Under the pieces are notes generated by a model. It had not been told where the DNA came from, did no database searches, and worked only from the letters and a program-made list of their open reading frames with translations. The translations under genes and the position numbers were made by a program. A stretch of 64,000 nucleotides of DNA from Allokutzneria sp. NRRL B-24872. Lineage in GTDB: Bacteria > Actinomycetota > Actinomycetes > Mycobacteriales > Pseudonocardiaceae. Of this stretch, positions 31,779-39,531 are shown piece after piece. Location: contig NZ_MUMH01000048.1 in assembly GCF_002155965.1 (NCBI RefSeq), forward strand, positions 62,001 to 126,000. Reading direction: 5' to 3'. Numbering within the stretch: the stretch's first letter is position 1; the number at the start of each line of letters is the position of its first letter.

Positions 31779-31797
31779 TTAGGTAAGGCTAACCTTG
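31779..31797 (+). promoter_or_regulatory. DtxR/IdeR-type iron box upstream of the ferredoxin reductase gene
   Basis: TTAGGTAAGGCTAACCTTG matches the 19-bp iron box TTAGGTTAGGCTAACCTAA at 16 positions, including the whole GGCTAACCT half. It ends five bases before the GTG at 31803, over the expected promoter of a leaderless gene. A metal-loaded DtxR/IdeR/DmdR repressor should shut the gene off when iron is plentiful. Confidence 0.85.
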
Positions 31798-31802
31798 GCG
31801 GC

Positions 31803-33179
31803 GTGAGTGCTCATCAGCGTCGCCCGCTGCGGATCGCCATCGTGGGAGCCGGTCCCGCCGGTATTTACGCGGCGGACATCCTGACCAAATCCGACACCCC
31901 GGTCAGCATCGACCTCTTCGAGCGGCTGCCCGCGCCCTACGGTCTGATCAGGTACGGCGTCGCGCCGGACCACCCGAGGATCAAGCAGATCGTGCACGCG
32001 TTGCAGCGCGTGCTGGAGAAGCCGGAGATCCGCCTGCTGGGCAACGTGCACTACGGCCTGGACATCACGCTGGAGGACCTGCGTCGGCACTACGACGCGG
32101 TGATCTTCTCCACGGGCGCTGCCAAGGACCGCGACCTCGACATCCCGGGCATCGAGCTGCCGGGCAGCTACGGCGGCGCGGACTTCGTGTCCTGGTACGA
32201 CGGGCACCCCGACGTGCCGCGCGACTGGCCGCTGACCGCGCGCGGCGTTGCGGTGCTGGGGGTGGGCAACGTGGCGCTGGACGTGGCGCGCATCCTCGCC
32301 AAGCCCGCCGACGAGCTGCTGTCCACGGAGATCCCCGACAACGTCTACCGGGGCCTCGCCGCGAGCCAGGTCACCGACGTGCACGTCTTCGGCAGGCGCG
32401 GTCCGGCGCAGGCGAAGTTCACGCCGCTGGAGCTGCGCGAGCTGGACCACTCGCCCAGCGTCGAGGTCCTGGTGCACCCGGAGGACATCGAGTTCGACGA
32501 CGGCAGCATGGCCGCGATCCACTCCAGCAACCAGGTGCGCCAGGTCGTGAAGACCTTGCAGGACTGGGCGATCCGCGATCCCGGGAACCGTCCGAGGCGG
32601 CTGCACCTGCACTTCCTGCACCGGCCCGTCGAAGTCCTCGGCGCCGACGGGGTGACGGGTCTGCGCACCGAGCGCATGGAGCTGGACGGCAACGGCGGCG
32701 CGCGCGGCACGGGCGTGTTCCACGACTGGGACGTGCAGGCCGTGTACCGCGCGGTCGGCTACCTCGGCTCGCACCTGGCGGACCTGCCGTTCGACCACTC
32801 CTCCGGCACGGTGCCGCACGACGCGGGCCGCGTGCTGGACCAAGACGGCCAGCCGCTGTCGGGCTGCTACGTCACGGGTTGGATCAAGCGCGGGCCGGTC
32901 GGGCTGATCGGGCACACCAAGGGCGACGCGCTGGAGACGATCGGCAGCCTGCTCGCCGACCTGCCGACGCTGCGCACCGCGCCCGAGCCGGACCCCGCCG
33001 CGGTGCTGGAACTGTTGGAGCGCAGGGACATCCGCTACACCACGCACGAGGGCTGGAACCGGCTGGACGTGCACGAGCTGCGGCTCGGTGACGCGCGCGG
33101 CCGGGAACGGATCAAGGTCGTCTCGCGCGAGGAGATGCTGGCGATCTCGCGCGATGAGCTGATCCCCGTGCAGCCGTAA
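31803..33179 (+). CDS. fprA: NADPH-ferredoxin reductase, FprA/adrenodoxin-reductase type
   Basis: 458 aa. It has FAD-binding IVGAGPAGIYAADIL near the N-terminus, the family signature YGLIRYGVAPDHPRIK, NADP-binding VLGVGNVALDVARIL and FGRRGPAQAKFTPLELREL. The C-terminal flavin loop is GCYVTGWIKRGPVGLIGHTKGDA. It passes electrons from NADPH to ferredoxins, which in turn feed P450s, siderophore metabolism or haem/iron enzymes. The iron box over its start codon predicts induction under iron starvation. The P450 gene at 45-46 kb is a possible client but is not linked. Confidence 0.93.
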   Translation: MSAHQRRPLRIAIVGAGPAGIYAADILTKSDTPVSIDLFERLPAPYGLIRYGVAPDHPRIKQIVHALQRVLEKPEIRLLGNVHYGLDITLEDLRRHYDAVIFSTGAAKDRDLDIPGIELPGSYGGADFVSWYDGHPDVPRDWPLTARGVAVLGVGNVALDVARILAKPADELLSTEIPDNVYRGLAASQVTDVHVFGRRGPAQAKFTPLELRELDHSPSVEVLVHPEDIEFDDGSMAAIHSSNQVRQVVKTLQDWAIRDPGNRPRRLHLHFLHRPVEVLGADGVTGLRTERMELDGNGGARGTGVFHDWDVQAVYRAVGYLGSHLADLPFDHSSGTVPHDAGRVLDQDGQPLSGCYVTGWIKRGPVGLIGHTKGDALETIGSLLADLPTLRTAPEPDPAAVLELLERRDIRYTTHEGWNRLDVHELRLGDARGRERIKVVSREEMLAISRDELIPVQP

Positions 33180-33349
33180 AGGGCAGCGGAGCGAGTGCTT
33201 TGCCGCGTGGCCAACGGCTTCGAGACTCGCCCTCCGCCCGACCGACCAGAGCTGGCCCGCCCATGTCGCGTTTACCGCTTCGGGGTCGGCGCGATGGCGC
33301 GGGCAGGTGGCCGATTCCAGTGCTGGCGAAGGAGATCCGGCGAGGCGCG

Positions 33350-33492
33350 CGCGCACCTTCAGCGCGAACACCCTGGCCTACCGCCGTTCGCTCGTCGCCG
33401 TGCCCGAGGTCGGGCGCCGTGCGGGGCGGGTCGACGTCGCGGTCACCGGCACCGTGCTGCCCACCCGGCTGAGGCAGCGGTCTTCGCCCTGA
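33350..33492 (+). pseudogene. Possible C-terminal remnant of an unrecognised gene
   Basis: The codons from about 33350 to the TGA at 33492 show native G/C-ending usage and plausible protein texture (AVPEVGRRAGRVDVAVTG). Upstream the same frame becomes Gly/Arg-rich and lacks a start supported by a ribosome site. I could not identify the family. This could also be chance coding texture in GC-rich DNA. Confidence 0.25.
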
Positions 33493-33547
33493 ATGACTCA
33501 TTCGGGGCGTTGAGGTACCTGAATGACTCATTCAGGTACCTCAACGC
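33490..33547. repeat. TGAATGACTCATTC palindromic repeat unit
   Basis: TGAATGACTCATTC occurs at 33490-33503 and 33520-33533. Around the second copy a 20-bp arm (33507-33526, starting GCGTTGAGG) is mirrored perfectly at 33528-33547. It would form a near-perfect cruciform or hairpin and probably terminates transcription from the left. Confidence 0.7.
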
Positions 33548-33714
33548 ACCAAACGGGTCATTGGCGCGCGGGAAATGGAGAGGTGCCCACAAAGCAAAGG
33601 TGGGCATCGAATTCTTTGAAGGCGTGGGACTTCACCCAGCTCTGAAAGTGATGGCCGCCGTGACGATGGCGCAACAACCATCGGGCCGTCGAGCCGGACT
33701 GATCGAGGAGAACA

Positions 33715-34047
33715 GTGAAGACGTCGATGAGGAAGTCCCTTGCCATCCTGCCCGTCGTCGGAGCCCTGATCACCATGGGTGGCGGAACCGCCTTCGCCGA
33801 CAGCGCGACCACCGGGGCGGAGCCCACCGTCCGCCAGATGGCGAACTGCGACCCGATCTGGCGCCTCAGCGACAGAGCCGGTGGGAAGTGCTACGACGTC
33901 GCGTTCCGCGTGGGCGTCCGCTGCGAGTCGACGCACGGTGCCTGGCAGGTCTTCTACAGCGATTGGACTCAGAAGGGGAACTCTGCAGAAGCCAAGTGCC
34001 CTGCCACGTGGGTGGCCAAGAGCGCCGATTACGACCTGCCTGACTAA
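33715..34047 (+). CDS. Small secreted cysteine-containing protein
   Basis: 110 aa. The signal peptide is MKTSMRKSLAILPVVGALITMGGGTAFA, with cleavage after AFA near residue 28. The mature part is about 82 aa with four cysteines (MANCDP, GGKCYD, GVRCES, EAKCPA) likely forming two disulfides, and is aromatic-rich near AWQVFYSDWT. GTG at 33715 has a good GAGGAG site at five bases; an ATG at 33727 is possible. No family is recognised. Codon use is less G/C-biased than in neighbours, hinting at recent arrival or relaxed selection. A strong hairpin follows. Confidence 0.72.
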   Translation: MKTSMRKSLAILPVVGALITMGGGTAFADSATTGAEPTVRQMANCDPIWRLSDRAGGKCYDVAFRVGVRCESTHGAWQVFYSDWTQKGNSAEAKCPATWVAKSADYDLPD

Positions 34048-34122
34048 ATCGCTTCGACAGGAGAACAACGCGTTGGAGATCATTTCCCGATCCGGACGAC
34101 GCGGGTCTTACCCCTGAAAGCA

Positions 34123-34169
34123 CCGAACGACCCGTTCAGCGCGTTGAGCGCACTGAACGGGTCGTTCGG
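34123..34169. terminator. 17-bp perfect hairpin between the secreted-protein and pfkA genes
   Basis: CCGAACGACCCGTTCAG (34123-34139) pairs with CTGAACGGGTCGTTCGG (34153-34169). The loop contains GCGTTGAG, also present in the repeat at 33507. It lies between convergent genes. Confidence 0.8.
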
Positions 34170-34190
34170 GGTTGGGGCGAGTGCCTGAGA

Positions 34191-35216
34191 TCAGCCGAAG
34201 AAGACCTCGGCCTCGGCGTAGCGCTCGGTCGGGACCGTCTTCAGTTCGGCGGTCGCCTCGGAGAGCTTGACGCGGACGATGTCGGTGCCGCGCAACGCGA
34301 CCATGACGCCGAAGTCGCCGTCGTTGACCGCGTCCACCGCGTGCAGGCCGAAGCGGGTGGCCAGCACTCGGTCGTAGGCGGTGGGGGTGCCACCGCGCTG
34401 GGTGTGGCCGAGCACGACGGCGCGGGACTCCTTGCCGGTGCGCGCGGCGATCTCGTCGGCGAGCCAGGTGCCGATGCCACCGAGGCGCACGTGGCCGAAC
34501 GCGTCCTTCTCACCGCTGACCAGGACCTCGGCCCCGTCCTGCGGCATGGCGCCCTCGGCGACGACGATGATCGGGGCGTACTCGCGCTCGAAGCGGCGCT
34601 GCACCCACTCCACGACCTTGTCGACGCTGAACTTCTTCTCCGGCACCAGGATCACGTTGGCGCCACCGGCGAGGCCGGAGTGCAGCGCGATCCAGCCCGC
34701 GTGCCTGCCCATGACCTCCACGACGAGCGCGCGGTGGTGCGACTCGGCGGTGGTGCGCAGCCGGTCGATGGACTCGGTGGCGATGTGCACCGCGGTGTCG
34801 AAGCCGAAGGTGTAGTCGGTGGCACCGAGGTCGTTGTCGATCGTCTTCGGCACGCCGACGACGCCGATGCCGTCGTCGGTGAGCTTCTTGGCGACGCCCA
34901 GGGTGTCCTCGCCGCCGATCGCGATGAGCGCGTCGACCTGCTGCTCGGCGAGGGTCTTGCGGATCGCGTCGACGCCGCCGTCGACCTTGTACGGGTTGGT
35001 CCGCGAGGACCCCAGGATGGTGCCGCCCCTGGTCAGGATGTCCTCGACCTGGTCGAGCCCGAGCGGGCGGGTGTGCCCCTCGATCGGGCCCTTCCACCCG
35101 TTGCGGAAGCCGACGAAGTCATGCCCGTAGACCTCGACGCCCTTGCGGACGACCGCGCGGATGACCGCGTTGAGGCCGGGGCAGTCCCCGCCGCCGGTGA
35201 GCACGCCGATGCGCAT
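34191..35216 (-). CDS. pfkA: 6-phosphofructokinase, predicted pyrophosphate-dependent
   Basis: 341 aa, group III PFK. It contains GVLTGGGDCPGLNA, PKTIDNDL with the catalytic Asp, FGFDTAVH, EVMGRHAGWIAL and VLGHTQRGG. Numbering needs no offset from E. coli in the active site: Asp is at 104 (GGEDTLG) and Lys at 124 (PKTIDND). Gly104 marks ATP-dependent enzymes; Asp104 with Lys124 marks PPi-dependent ones such as that of Amycolatopsis methanolica. I therefore predict reversible PPi-linked phosphorylation of fructose-6-phosphate. ATG at 35216 has a GAGGCGAT-like site. Confidence 0.9.
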   Translation of the reverse strand: MRIGVLTGGGDCPGLNAVIRAVVRKGVEVYGHDFVGFRNGWKGPIEGHTRPLGLDQVEDILTRGGTILGSSRTNPYKVDGGVDAIRKTLAEQQVDALIAIGGEDTLGVAKKLTDDGIGVVGVPKTIDNDLGATDYTFGFDTAVHIATESIDRLRTTAESHHRALVVEVMGRHAGWIALHSGLAGGANVILVPEKKFSVDKVVEWVQRRFEREYAPIIVVAEGAMPQDGAEVLVSGEKDAFGHVRLGGIGTWLADEIAARTGKESRAVVLGHTQRGGTPTAYDRVLATRFGLHAVDAVNDGDFGVMVALRGTDIVRVKLSEATAELKTVPTERYAEAEVFFG

Positions 35217-35428
35217 TTCATCGCCTCCTCGCTGCGCCGGATGCGCGCAGAGTGTGACCGTCGTCGCGCTCAGCCTTTCAGGAGCTGGATCGGTGCAGCA
35301 AGGCGGGTCCCAGTTGGGGCCTGCCTGGTGGGTCTCGTTCGAGGAGAGTCTGCCCCGGCCGCAGGTCGAAGTCTGGCCACAGCGGCCCGGCTATCGCGAA
35401 CACGGACCTGCCAGACGGGGCCTGGGGC

Positions 35429-35917
35429 TCAGCCGCGCTTCCAGAGGGGTTCCATGATCTTCCAGCGGACCAGGTTGTGCCGGGCGTCGGCCAGCGCGGA
35501 GTGCGCGTCGGCGGGCGGCGGGGTCAGGCGCGGGCGCCTGAGGTCCTCCCAGCGCTGCCGCAGGTCCTTGGTGTAGCGCGGGATCTCCCTGGGCAGCGCG
35601 GGCATGGCGCCCCACAGCTGCGCGAGCGCGACGTGGTCGTAGGCGGCGAACCAGGCCCACAGCTCGATGTCCTCGCCGGGCTCGTTGAGGAAGTCCAGCA
35701 GGTCGTCGCGGATCTGCTTGCGGCTGCGCCACGCGGGATCGGCGGGCGGGGGCAGCTTGTCCAGCACGTTCTGCCGCACCCACAACCCGGCCCGGTCGGG
35801 GTCGAACTCGGTGGACACCGCGTAGAACTCGCGGCCCCGCTCGTCAACGACGCCGATCGACACCAGGTCGATCGTCACGCCGTCCTCGATGAACTCGGTG
35901 TCGTAGAAAAACCGCAC
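35429..35917 (-). CDS. 3'-5' exoribonuclease, RNase AS family
   Basis: A 162-aa DEDDh nuclease. Metal ligands are Asp6 and Glu8 in YDTEF, Asp in FAAYDHVAL, and the final His/Asp in DAHSALADARHNL. It is orthologous by position and length to M. tuberculosis Rv2179c (RNase AS), which degrades adenylate-containing RNA 3' to 5'. ATG at 35917 lies 21 bp after the stop of plsC, so the two form an operon. The cytoplasmic location and family are clear; substrate preference is inferred. Confidence 0.92.
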   Translation of the reverse strand: MRFFYDTEFIEDGVTIDLVSIGVVDERGREFYAVSTEFDPDRAGLWVRQNVLDKLPPPADPAWRSRKQIRDDLLDFLNEPGEDIELWAWFAAYDHVALAQLWGAMPALPREIPRYTKDLRQRWEDLRRPRLTPPPADAHSALADARHNLVRWKIMEPLWKRG

Positions 35918-35938
35918 CGCAGGGACTCTAGAGTCCGC

Positions 35939-36667
35939 TCAGCCCGCCTTGGCCCCCGGTACCCGGTCGGCGGCGGGCTTGCGCTGCCGGGGCGGCACGG
36001 GGTCCTTCACCTTGGCCGCGTAGACGTCGACGTACTCCTGGCCGGACATCTCCATCAGCGCGTACATGATCTCGTCGGTGACCGAGCGCTCCACGAAGCG
36101 GTCGCCGCCGAGCCCGTCGTAGCGGCTGAAGTCCAGCGGCTCGCCGATCACGATGCGGATGCGGTGCGGGCGCCACATCTTGGAGCCGATGGGGTTGGCC
36201 TTGTCGGTGCCGACCATGACCACGGGGATGACCGGGACCCCGGCCTCCATCGCCATCCTGGCCACGCCGATCTTGCCCTTGTAGAGGCGGCCGTCCGGCG
36301 AGCGCGTGCCCTCCGGGTAGATGCCGAGCAGGTGGCCCTCGCGCAGCAGCCGCACGCCGGTGTCCAGCGCGTCCTGCGCCGCGGCGGCGCTGGCCCTGTC
36401 GATGGGCACCTGGCCCACCCCGCTGAAGAACGCCTTCTTGAAGCGGCCCTTGATCCCCTTGCCGGTGAAGTACTCGCGCTTCGCCAGGAAGGTCACCCGG
36501 CGCGGGACCATCAGCGGCAGGAAGAACGAGTCGGCGACCGCGAGGTGGTTGCTCGCGAGAATCGCGCCGCCCTTGCGCGGCACGTTCTCCAACCCCTCGA
36601 TGGTCGGCCGGAAGAACAACCGCAGCAGCGGTCCCAGAAAGACGTACTTCATCAGCCAGTAGAGCAC
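35939..36667 (-). CDS. plsC: 1-acyl-sn-glycerol-3-phosphate acyltransferase family protein
   Basis: 242 aa. The acyltransferase block I is SNHLAVADSFF (HxxxxD), block II lies around GVGQVPIDR, block III is GIYPEGTRSPDGRLYKGK and block IV IPVVMVGT. The N-terminal hydrophobic helix anchors it to the membrane. It transfers an acyl chain to lysophosphatidate or another envelope lipid. By position it corresponds to Rv2182c. ATG at 36667 is the family start. It is first in an operon with the RNase AS gene; the Lys/Arg/Pro tail after residue 220 is variable. Confidence 0.92.
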   Translation of the reverse strand: MLYWLMKYVFLGPLLRLFFRPTIEGLENVPRKGGAILASNHLAVADSFFLPLMVPRRVTFLAKREYFTGKGIKGRFKKAFFSGVGQVPIDRASAAAAQDALDTGVRLLREGHLLGIYPEGTRSPDGRLYKGKIGVARMAMEAGVPVIPVVMVGTDKANPIGSKMWRPHRIRIVIGEPLDFSRYDGLGGDRFVERSVTDEIMYALMEMSGQEYVDVYAAKVKDPVPPRQRKPAADRVPGAKAG

Positions 36668-36853
36668 TGCGAAGACCGCCTCCTCCCTGCCCTCAGCGTG
36701 ACGCGCCAGCCTACGGAGCGTTCCTTACCGAACACAACGCGGCACAGCCAACCACAGTGCCCAACTCGATGAGATCTGCCGCACCGTCGGTGCCGCGTGG
36801 GACTATGGAGGTCGGCGTCTCGCCACCGTCCCCAGCAAGACAGGGAGGCCATC

Positions 36854-37624
36854 GTGCCCGTGCTGACCGGTGCGGAGCCCTTCGCTCACGAGGGCTCCGA
36901 CGACATCGGTGTGCTGCTCTGCCACGGTTTCACCGGAACGCCGCACAGCATGCGGCCCTGGGCGGAGCACCTGGCCGCCGAGGGCTTCTCGGTGCGGGTG
37001 CCGCTGCTGCCGGGGCACGGGACGCGGTGGCAGGACATGAACCGCACCCGGTGGCAGCACTGGTACGACCGGGTGGACACGCACTTCGGCCAGCTGTCGG
37101 CGCGGTGCCGCTCGACCTTCGTCTTCGGCCTGTCGATGGGCGGGACCCTGGCGTTGCGGCTCGCCCAGCGGCACGGGGCTGAGGTGGCCGGGCTCGCACT
37201 GGTCAACCCGTCGCTCACCACGCTCAAGCGCGGAGCGGGCCTGGTACCGCTGCTGTCCAAGGTGTTGCCGTCGGTGGCGGGCGTCGCCGACAACATCGCC
37301 AAGCCCGGGGTGCACGAGGTCGCCTACGACCGCACCCCGCTGCGCGCGGCGGCGAGCCTGCAACAGCTGTGGGGCGTGGTCCGCGGCGACCTGGCCCGCG
37401 TGCAGCAGCCTTTGCTGCTGTTCCGCTCGGCCGTCGACCCGGTGGTGCCCGCGGTCAGCTCGCGAATTCTGCTGGATGGCGTGACCAGCGAGGACGTGAC
37501 CGAGGTCGTGCTGCCGGACAGCTACCACGTCGCCACGCTCGACCACGACGCTCCGACGATCTTCGCGGCCAGCACGGAGTTCGCGCGCCGCGTGCACGAG
37601 TCCAGGGTGGGGGAGGCTGCTTGA
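36854..37624 (+). CDS. Alpha/beta hydrolase, carboxylesterase/monoacylglycerol lipase-like
   Basis: A 256-aa serine hydrolase. It begins VLTGAEPFAHEGSDDIGVLLCHGFTGTPHSMRPWAE (oxyanion-hole HGFTG). The nucleophile is in FGLSMGG, the acid in SAVDPVVP, and the histidine in LPDSYHVATLDHD. This pattern fits the Est30/monoacylglycerol-lipase group. GTG at 36854 follows GGGAGG. It is divergent from plsC across 186 bp, so both may act in lipid turnover. The next gene overlaps its stop (TTGA). Confidence 0.88.
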   Translation: MPVLTGAEPFAHEGSDDIGVLLCHGFTGTPHSMRPWAEHLAAEGFSVRVPLLPGHGTRWQDMNRTRWQHWYDRVDTHFGQLSARCRSTFVFGLSMGGTLALRLAQRHGAEVAGLALVNPSLTTLKRGAGLVPLLSKVLPSVAGVADNIAKPGVHEVAYDRTPLRAAASLQQLWGVVRGDLARVQQPLLLFRSAVDPVVPAVSSRILLDGVTSEDVTEVVLPDSYHVATLDHDAPTIFAASTEFARRVHESRVGEAA

Positions 37625-38166
37625 GCAAGAAGGCCGAGGAGACCGGCGGTCCCGAGGACGTCGACGCCGCGTTCGCCGCGATCGTGGCCGGACTGCAACG
37701 CGAGGGGGTCTCCGCCGACTGGCCCGACAGCGACGCCGAGACCGAGAAGAAGGCCGGGAGGAAGGGCAGGACCCCGAAGCCGGACGTGGAACCGGACCCG
37801 GGCTCCACGAGCGGGTCGCCGGATTCGACGCCCGAGGCCGCGAGCAGGTCCTCGAGCTCGCCCCTCGACCCGGCGAGCGGACCTCCGGGCCCCGCGAGCG
37901 GGTCTTCGGCCTCGTCGATCGACGACCACTTCGTGCCGCCGGACCCGCCGCCCCTGCCCCCGCTGCGCCCGGCGACCCTCGGCGCGCTCGCCCTGTTCTG
38001 CGTCGGGGCGCTGCTGCTGATCGCGCCGAACCTGCTCGGCATGGCGGCGGGCTCGGCGACCCCGCTGGCGCTGCTGGCGATCAGCGGCGGCATCGGCTGG
38101 CTGGTGCTGCGGATGCGCAAGGGACCCCCGCCGGACTCCGGCTGGGACGACGGCGCACAGGTCTAG
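37621..38166 (+). CDS. Two-helix membrane protein with disordered N-terminus
   Basis: 181 aa from a TTG start at 37621 that overlaps the hydrolase stop. The first 120 residues are hydrophilic and repetitive in Ser, Pro, Asp and Gly (DPASGPPGPASGSSASS). The short conserved start is DVDAAFAAIVAGL, and the end has two membrane helices (LGALALFCVGALLLIAPNLLG, PLALLAISGGIGWLVLRM) with a basic hinge. Related actinobacterial proteins sit beside PlsC/hydrolase genes. Function is unknown. The low-complexity middle is typical of a flexible cytoplasmic tether. Confidence 0.7.
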   Translation: MSKKAEETGGPEDVDAAFAAIVAGLQREGVSADWPDSDAETEKKAGRKGRTPKPDVEPDPGSTSGSPDSTPEAASRSSSSPLDPASGPPGPASGSSASSIDDHFVPPDPPPLPPLRPATLGALALFCVGALLLIAPNLLGMAAGSATPLALLAISGGIGWLVLRMRKGPPPDSGWDDGAQV

Positions 38167-38269
38167 ACCACTACGCAGCATGGCCCGGAGCGCACCGGGC
38201 TCCGCCGCCAGGCTGAGAGCAGGCTCACGCGCCGTGGGCCAACACGGTGAGATCGGGCACGAAAGTGCT

Positions 38270-38361
38270 TTTCCGCTTGTCACAACGATTCAGTGCTGCC
38301 GTAACGTGATCGCGGGCTCCGGGGCACAACCCCGGGTCCCGCGCACCGGAGGGAGTGACTC
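38270..38361 (+). promoter_or_regulatory. Promoter and leader hairpin of the 42-codon gene
   Basis: TTGTCA at about 38276 and TAACGT at about 38301 form a -35/-10 pair with a long spacer of about 19 bases. Between the -10 and the start lies a compact hairpin (CCGGGG/CCCCGG around 38319-38335), then GGAGGGAG. The leader is short and structured. Confidence 0.4.
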
Positions 38362-38490
38362 ATGGATCAGTTGCAAGCCTTCGTGCTCGTGCGTGCGCTG
38401 TCCCAGGCCGCCGAACAGCGGTCCGAGCGGCGCACGCACCACTCCGCCGAGAAGACCCGTCGCCGGTGGCTCCGCCGTCGCAACCGCTAG
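38362..38490 (+). CDS. Small basic protein, 42 aa
   Basis: ATG at 38362 is preceded by a textbook GGAGGGAG ribosome site eight bases away. The product, MDQLQAFVLVRALSQAAEQ followed by RSERRTHHSAEKTRRRWLRRRNR, is a short amphipathic helix with a strongly basic tail (about 13 Arg/Lys). It is likely nucleic-acid- or membrane-associated. It is too short for most gene finders. I do not recognise a family. It is convergent with the ROK kinase gene. Confidence 0.55.
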   Translation: MDQLQAFVLVRALSQAAEQRSERRTHHSAEKTRRRWLRRRNR

Positions 38491-38568
38491 GACCTTCTCC
38501 GCGAGAGCACGACGAGTGAGCGCTGTCGGCAGCGTCGCCGGCCGCGTCCCCCTCCAGCCCCGACCCCC

Positions 38569-39531
38569 TCAGCGGGTGTTCAGCCGCCGCCCTGCCAGAT
38601 CGGCCGCGAGCGAGGCGGCTCCCACGATCCCGGCGTCATCGCCCAGCTGCGCGGTGCGAATGCGCGCGAGCGGCCGGTGCCCCGCCCCCGTAACTAGGGA
38701 CGCGTAGTGCTCCCGGGCGTCGTCGAGGAACAGCGGCGCCGACTGCGAGACCCCGCCCCCGATCACGATCACCTCGGGGTCGTAGACGTCGGCCACCAGC
38801 GCCAGGCCCTGACCGAGCCACTTCGCCAGCTCGTCCATCGCCCGCTGCGCCAACGGATCGCCGTCCAGAGCGGCCCCCGCGACCTTCCTGCCGGTGACCG
38901 CGCGCATGTCGCCGGCGGCCTCGCGCGCGAGCAGCGTCGAGCAGCCCGGGTCGCGCGCCAGCATCTCCACGGCGGTCGCGGCGAGCGCGGTGCCACTGCA
39001 ATACCGCTCCCAGCACCCGCGCTTCCCGCACGGGCACGGCCGTCCGTCCGGTACCACGCGCAGGTGGCCCAGTTCGGGGGCTACGCCGTAAGCGCCTCGG
39101 AAGATCTCGCCATCGATCAGCAACGCGCCACCGATGCCCGTGCCGAGCGCGACCAGCGCGGCGACCCGCGTTCCGCGCGCGGCACCGAAGCGGTACTCGG
39201 CGAGGGCGGCGGCGTTGGCGTCGTGCTCCAGCACCACGGGCAGCCCGAGCCGCCCGGAGATCCGTTCGGCCACGTCGGCGTTGCGCCAGGCCAGGTGCGG
39301 GGCGAAGCGCACTCCCCTGCGGTCCGCGGTGACGAACCCGGCGACGGCCAGCCCGAGCGCGGTGACCTGGTGCCGCGAGGCGAGGTCCTTGACCTCCGCG
39401 ACGATCGCGTCCTCCAGCGGCGCCTCCCCGCTCGGGGTGGGCGCGACGGCGGTGTCCAGGATGGCGCCGTACGCGTCGACGACGCCCGCCCGGACGCTCG
39501 TGCCGCCCACGTCGACGCCGACGGTCAGCAC
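38569..39531 (-). CDS. glk: ROK family glucokinase
   Basis: A 320-aa sugar kinase. It contains the ATP phosphate loop GVDVGGTSVRAG, the sugar-binding region GLPVVLEHDANAAALAE with the catalytic Asp, ALGTGIGGALL, E-loop APELGHL, and the ROK zinc motif CPCGKRGCWERYCSG. GTG at 39531 overlaps the upstream small gene by seven bases. It is the last gene of a seven-gene minus-strand operon beginning at 43180. Glucose is the likeliest substrate, but N-acetylsugars and mannose are used by close ROK relatives. Confidence 0.92.
   Translation of the reverse strand: MLTVGVDVGGTSVRAGVVDAYGAILDTAVAPTPSGEAPLEDAIVAEVKDLASRHQVTALGLAVAGFVTADRRGVRFAPHLAWRNADVAERISGRLGLPVVLEHDANAAALAEYRFGAARGTRVAALVALGTGIGGALLIDGEIFRGAYGVAPELGHLRVVPDGRPCPCGKRGCWERYCSGTALAATAVEMLARDPGCSTLLAREAAGDMRAVTGRKVAGAALDGDPLAQRAMDELAKWLGQGLALVADVYDPEVIVIGGGVSQSAPLFLDDAREHYASLVTGAGHRPLARIRTAQLGDDAGIVGAASLAADLAGRRLNTR

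Larger units (their letters stand above)
33180..33714. other. Intergenic region with possible gene remnant and palindromic repeats
   Basis: A 535-bp gap without a confident gene. A frame ending at 33492 has normal high-GC third positions over its last 45 codons (RTFSANTLAYRRSLVAVP, then VDVAVTGTVLPTRLR) but no credible start or ribosome site, which suggests a decayed gene tail. Past it lies the palindromic repeat at 33490-33547. Composition then drops toward the small secreted-protein gene. Confidence 0.4.

Noticed and set aside
35320-35395. RNase P RNA-like strings (GAGGAGAGTC and ACAGCGGCCCGGCT)
   Set aside because: The two motifs resemble conserved ends of bacterial RNase P RNA but are only about 60 bases apart and lack the roughly 300-base core, so this is chance similarity.
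36731-36745. CGAACACAACGCGG as a LexA box
   Set aside because: The right half GTTCG is absent; only the left half matches.
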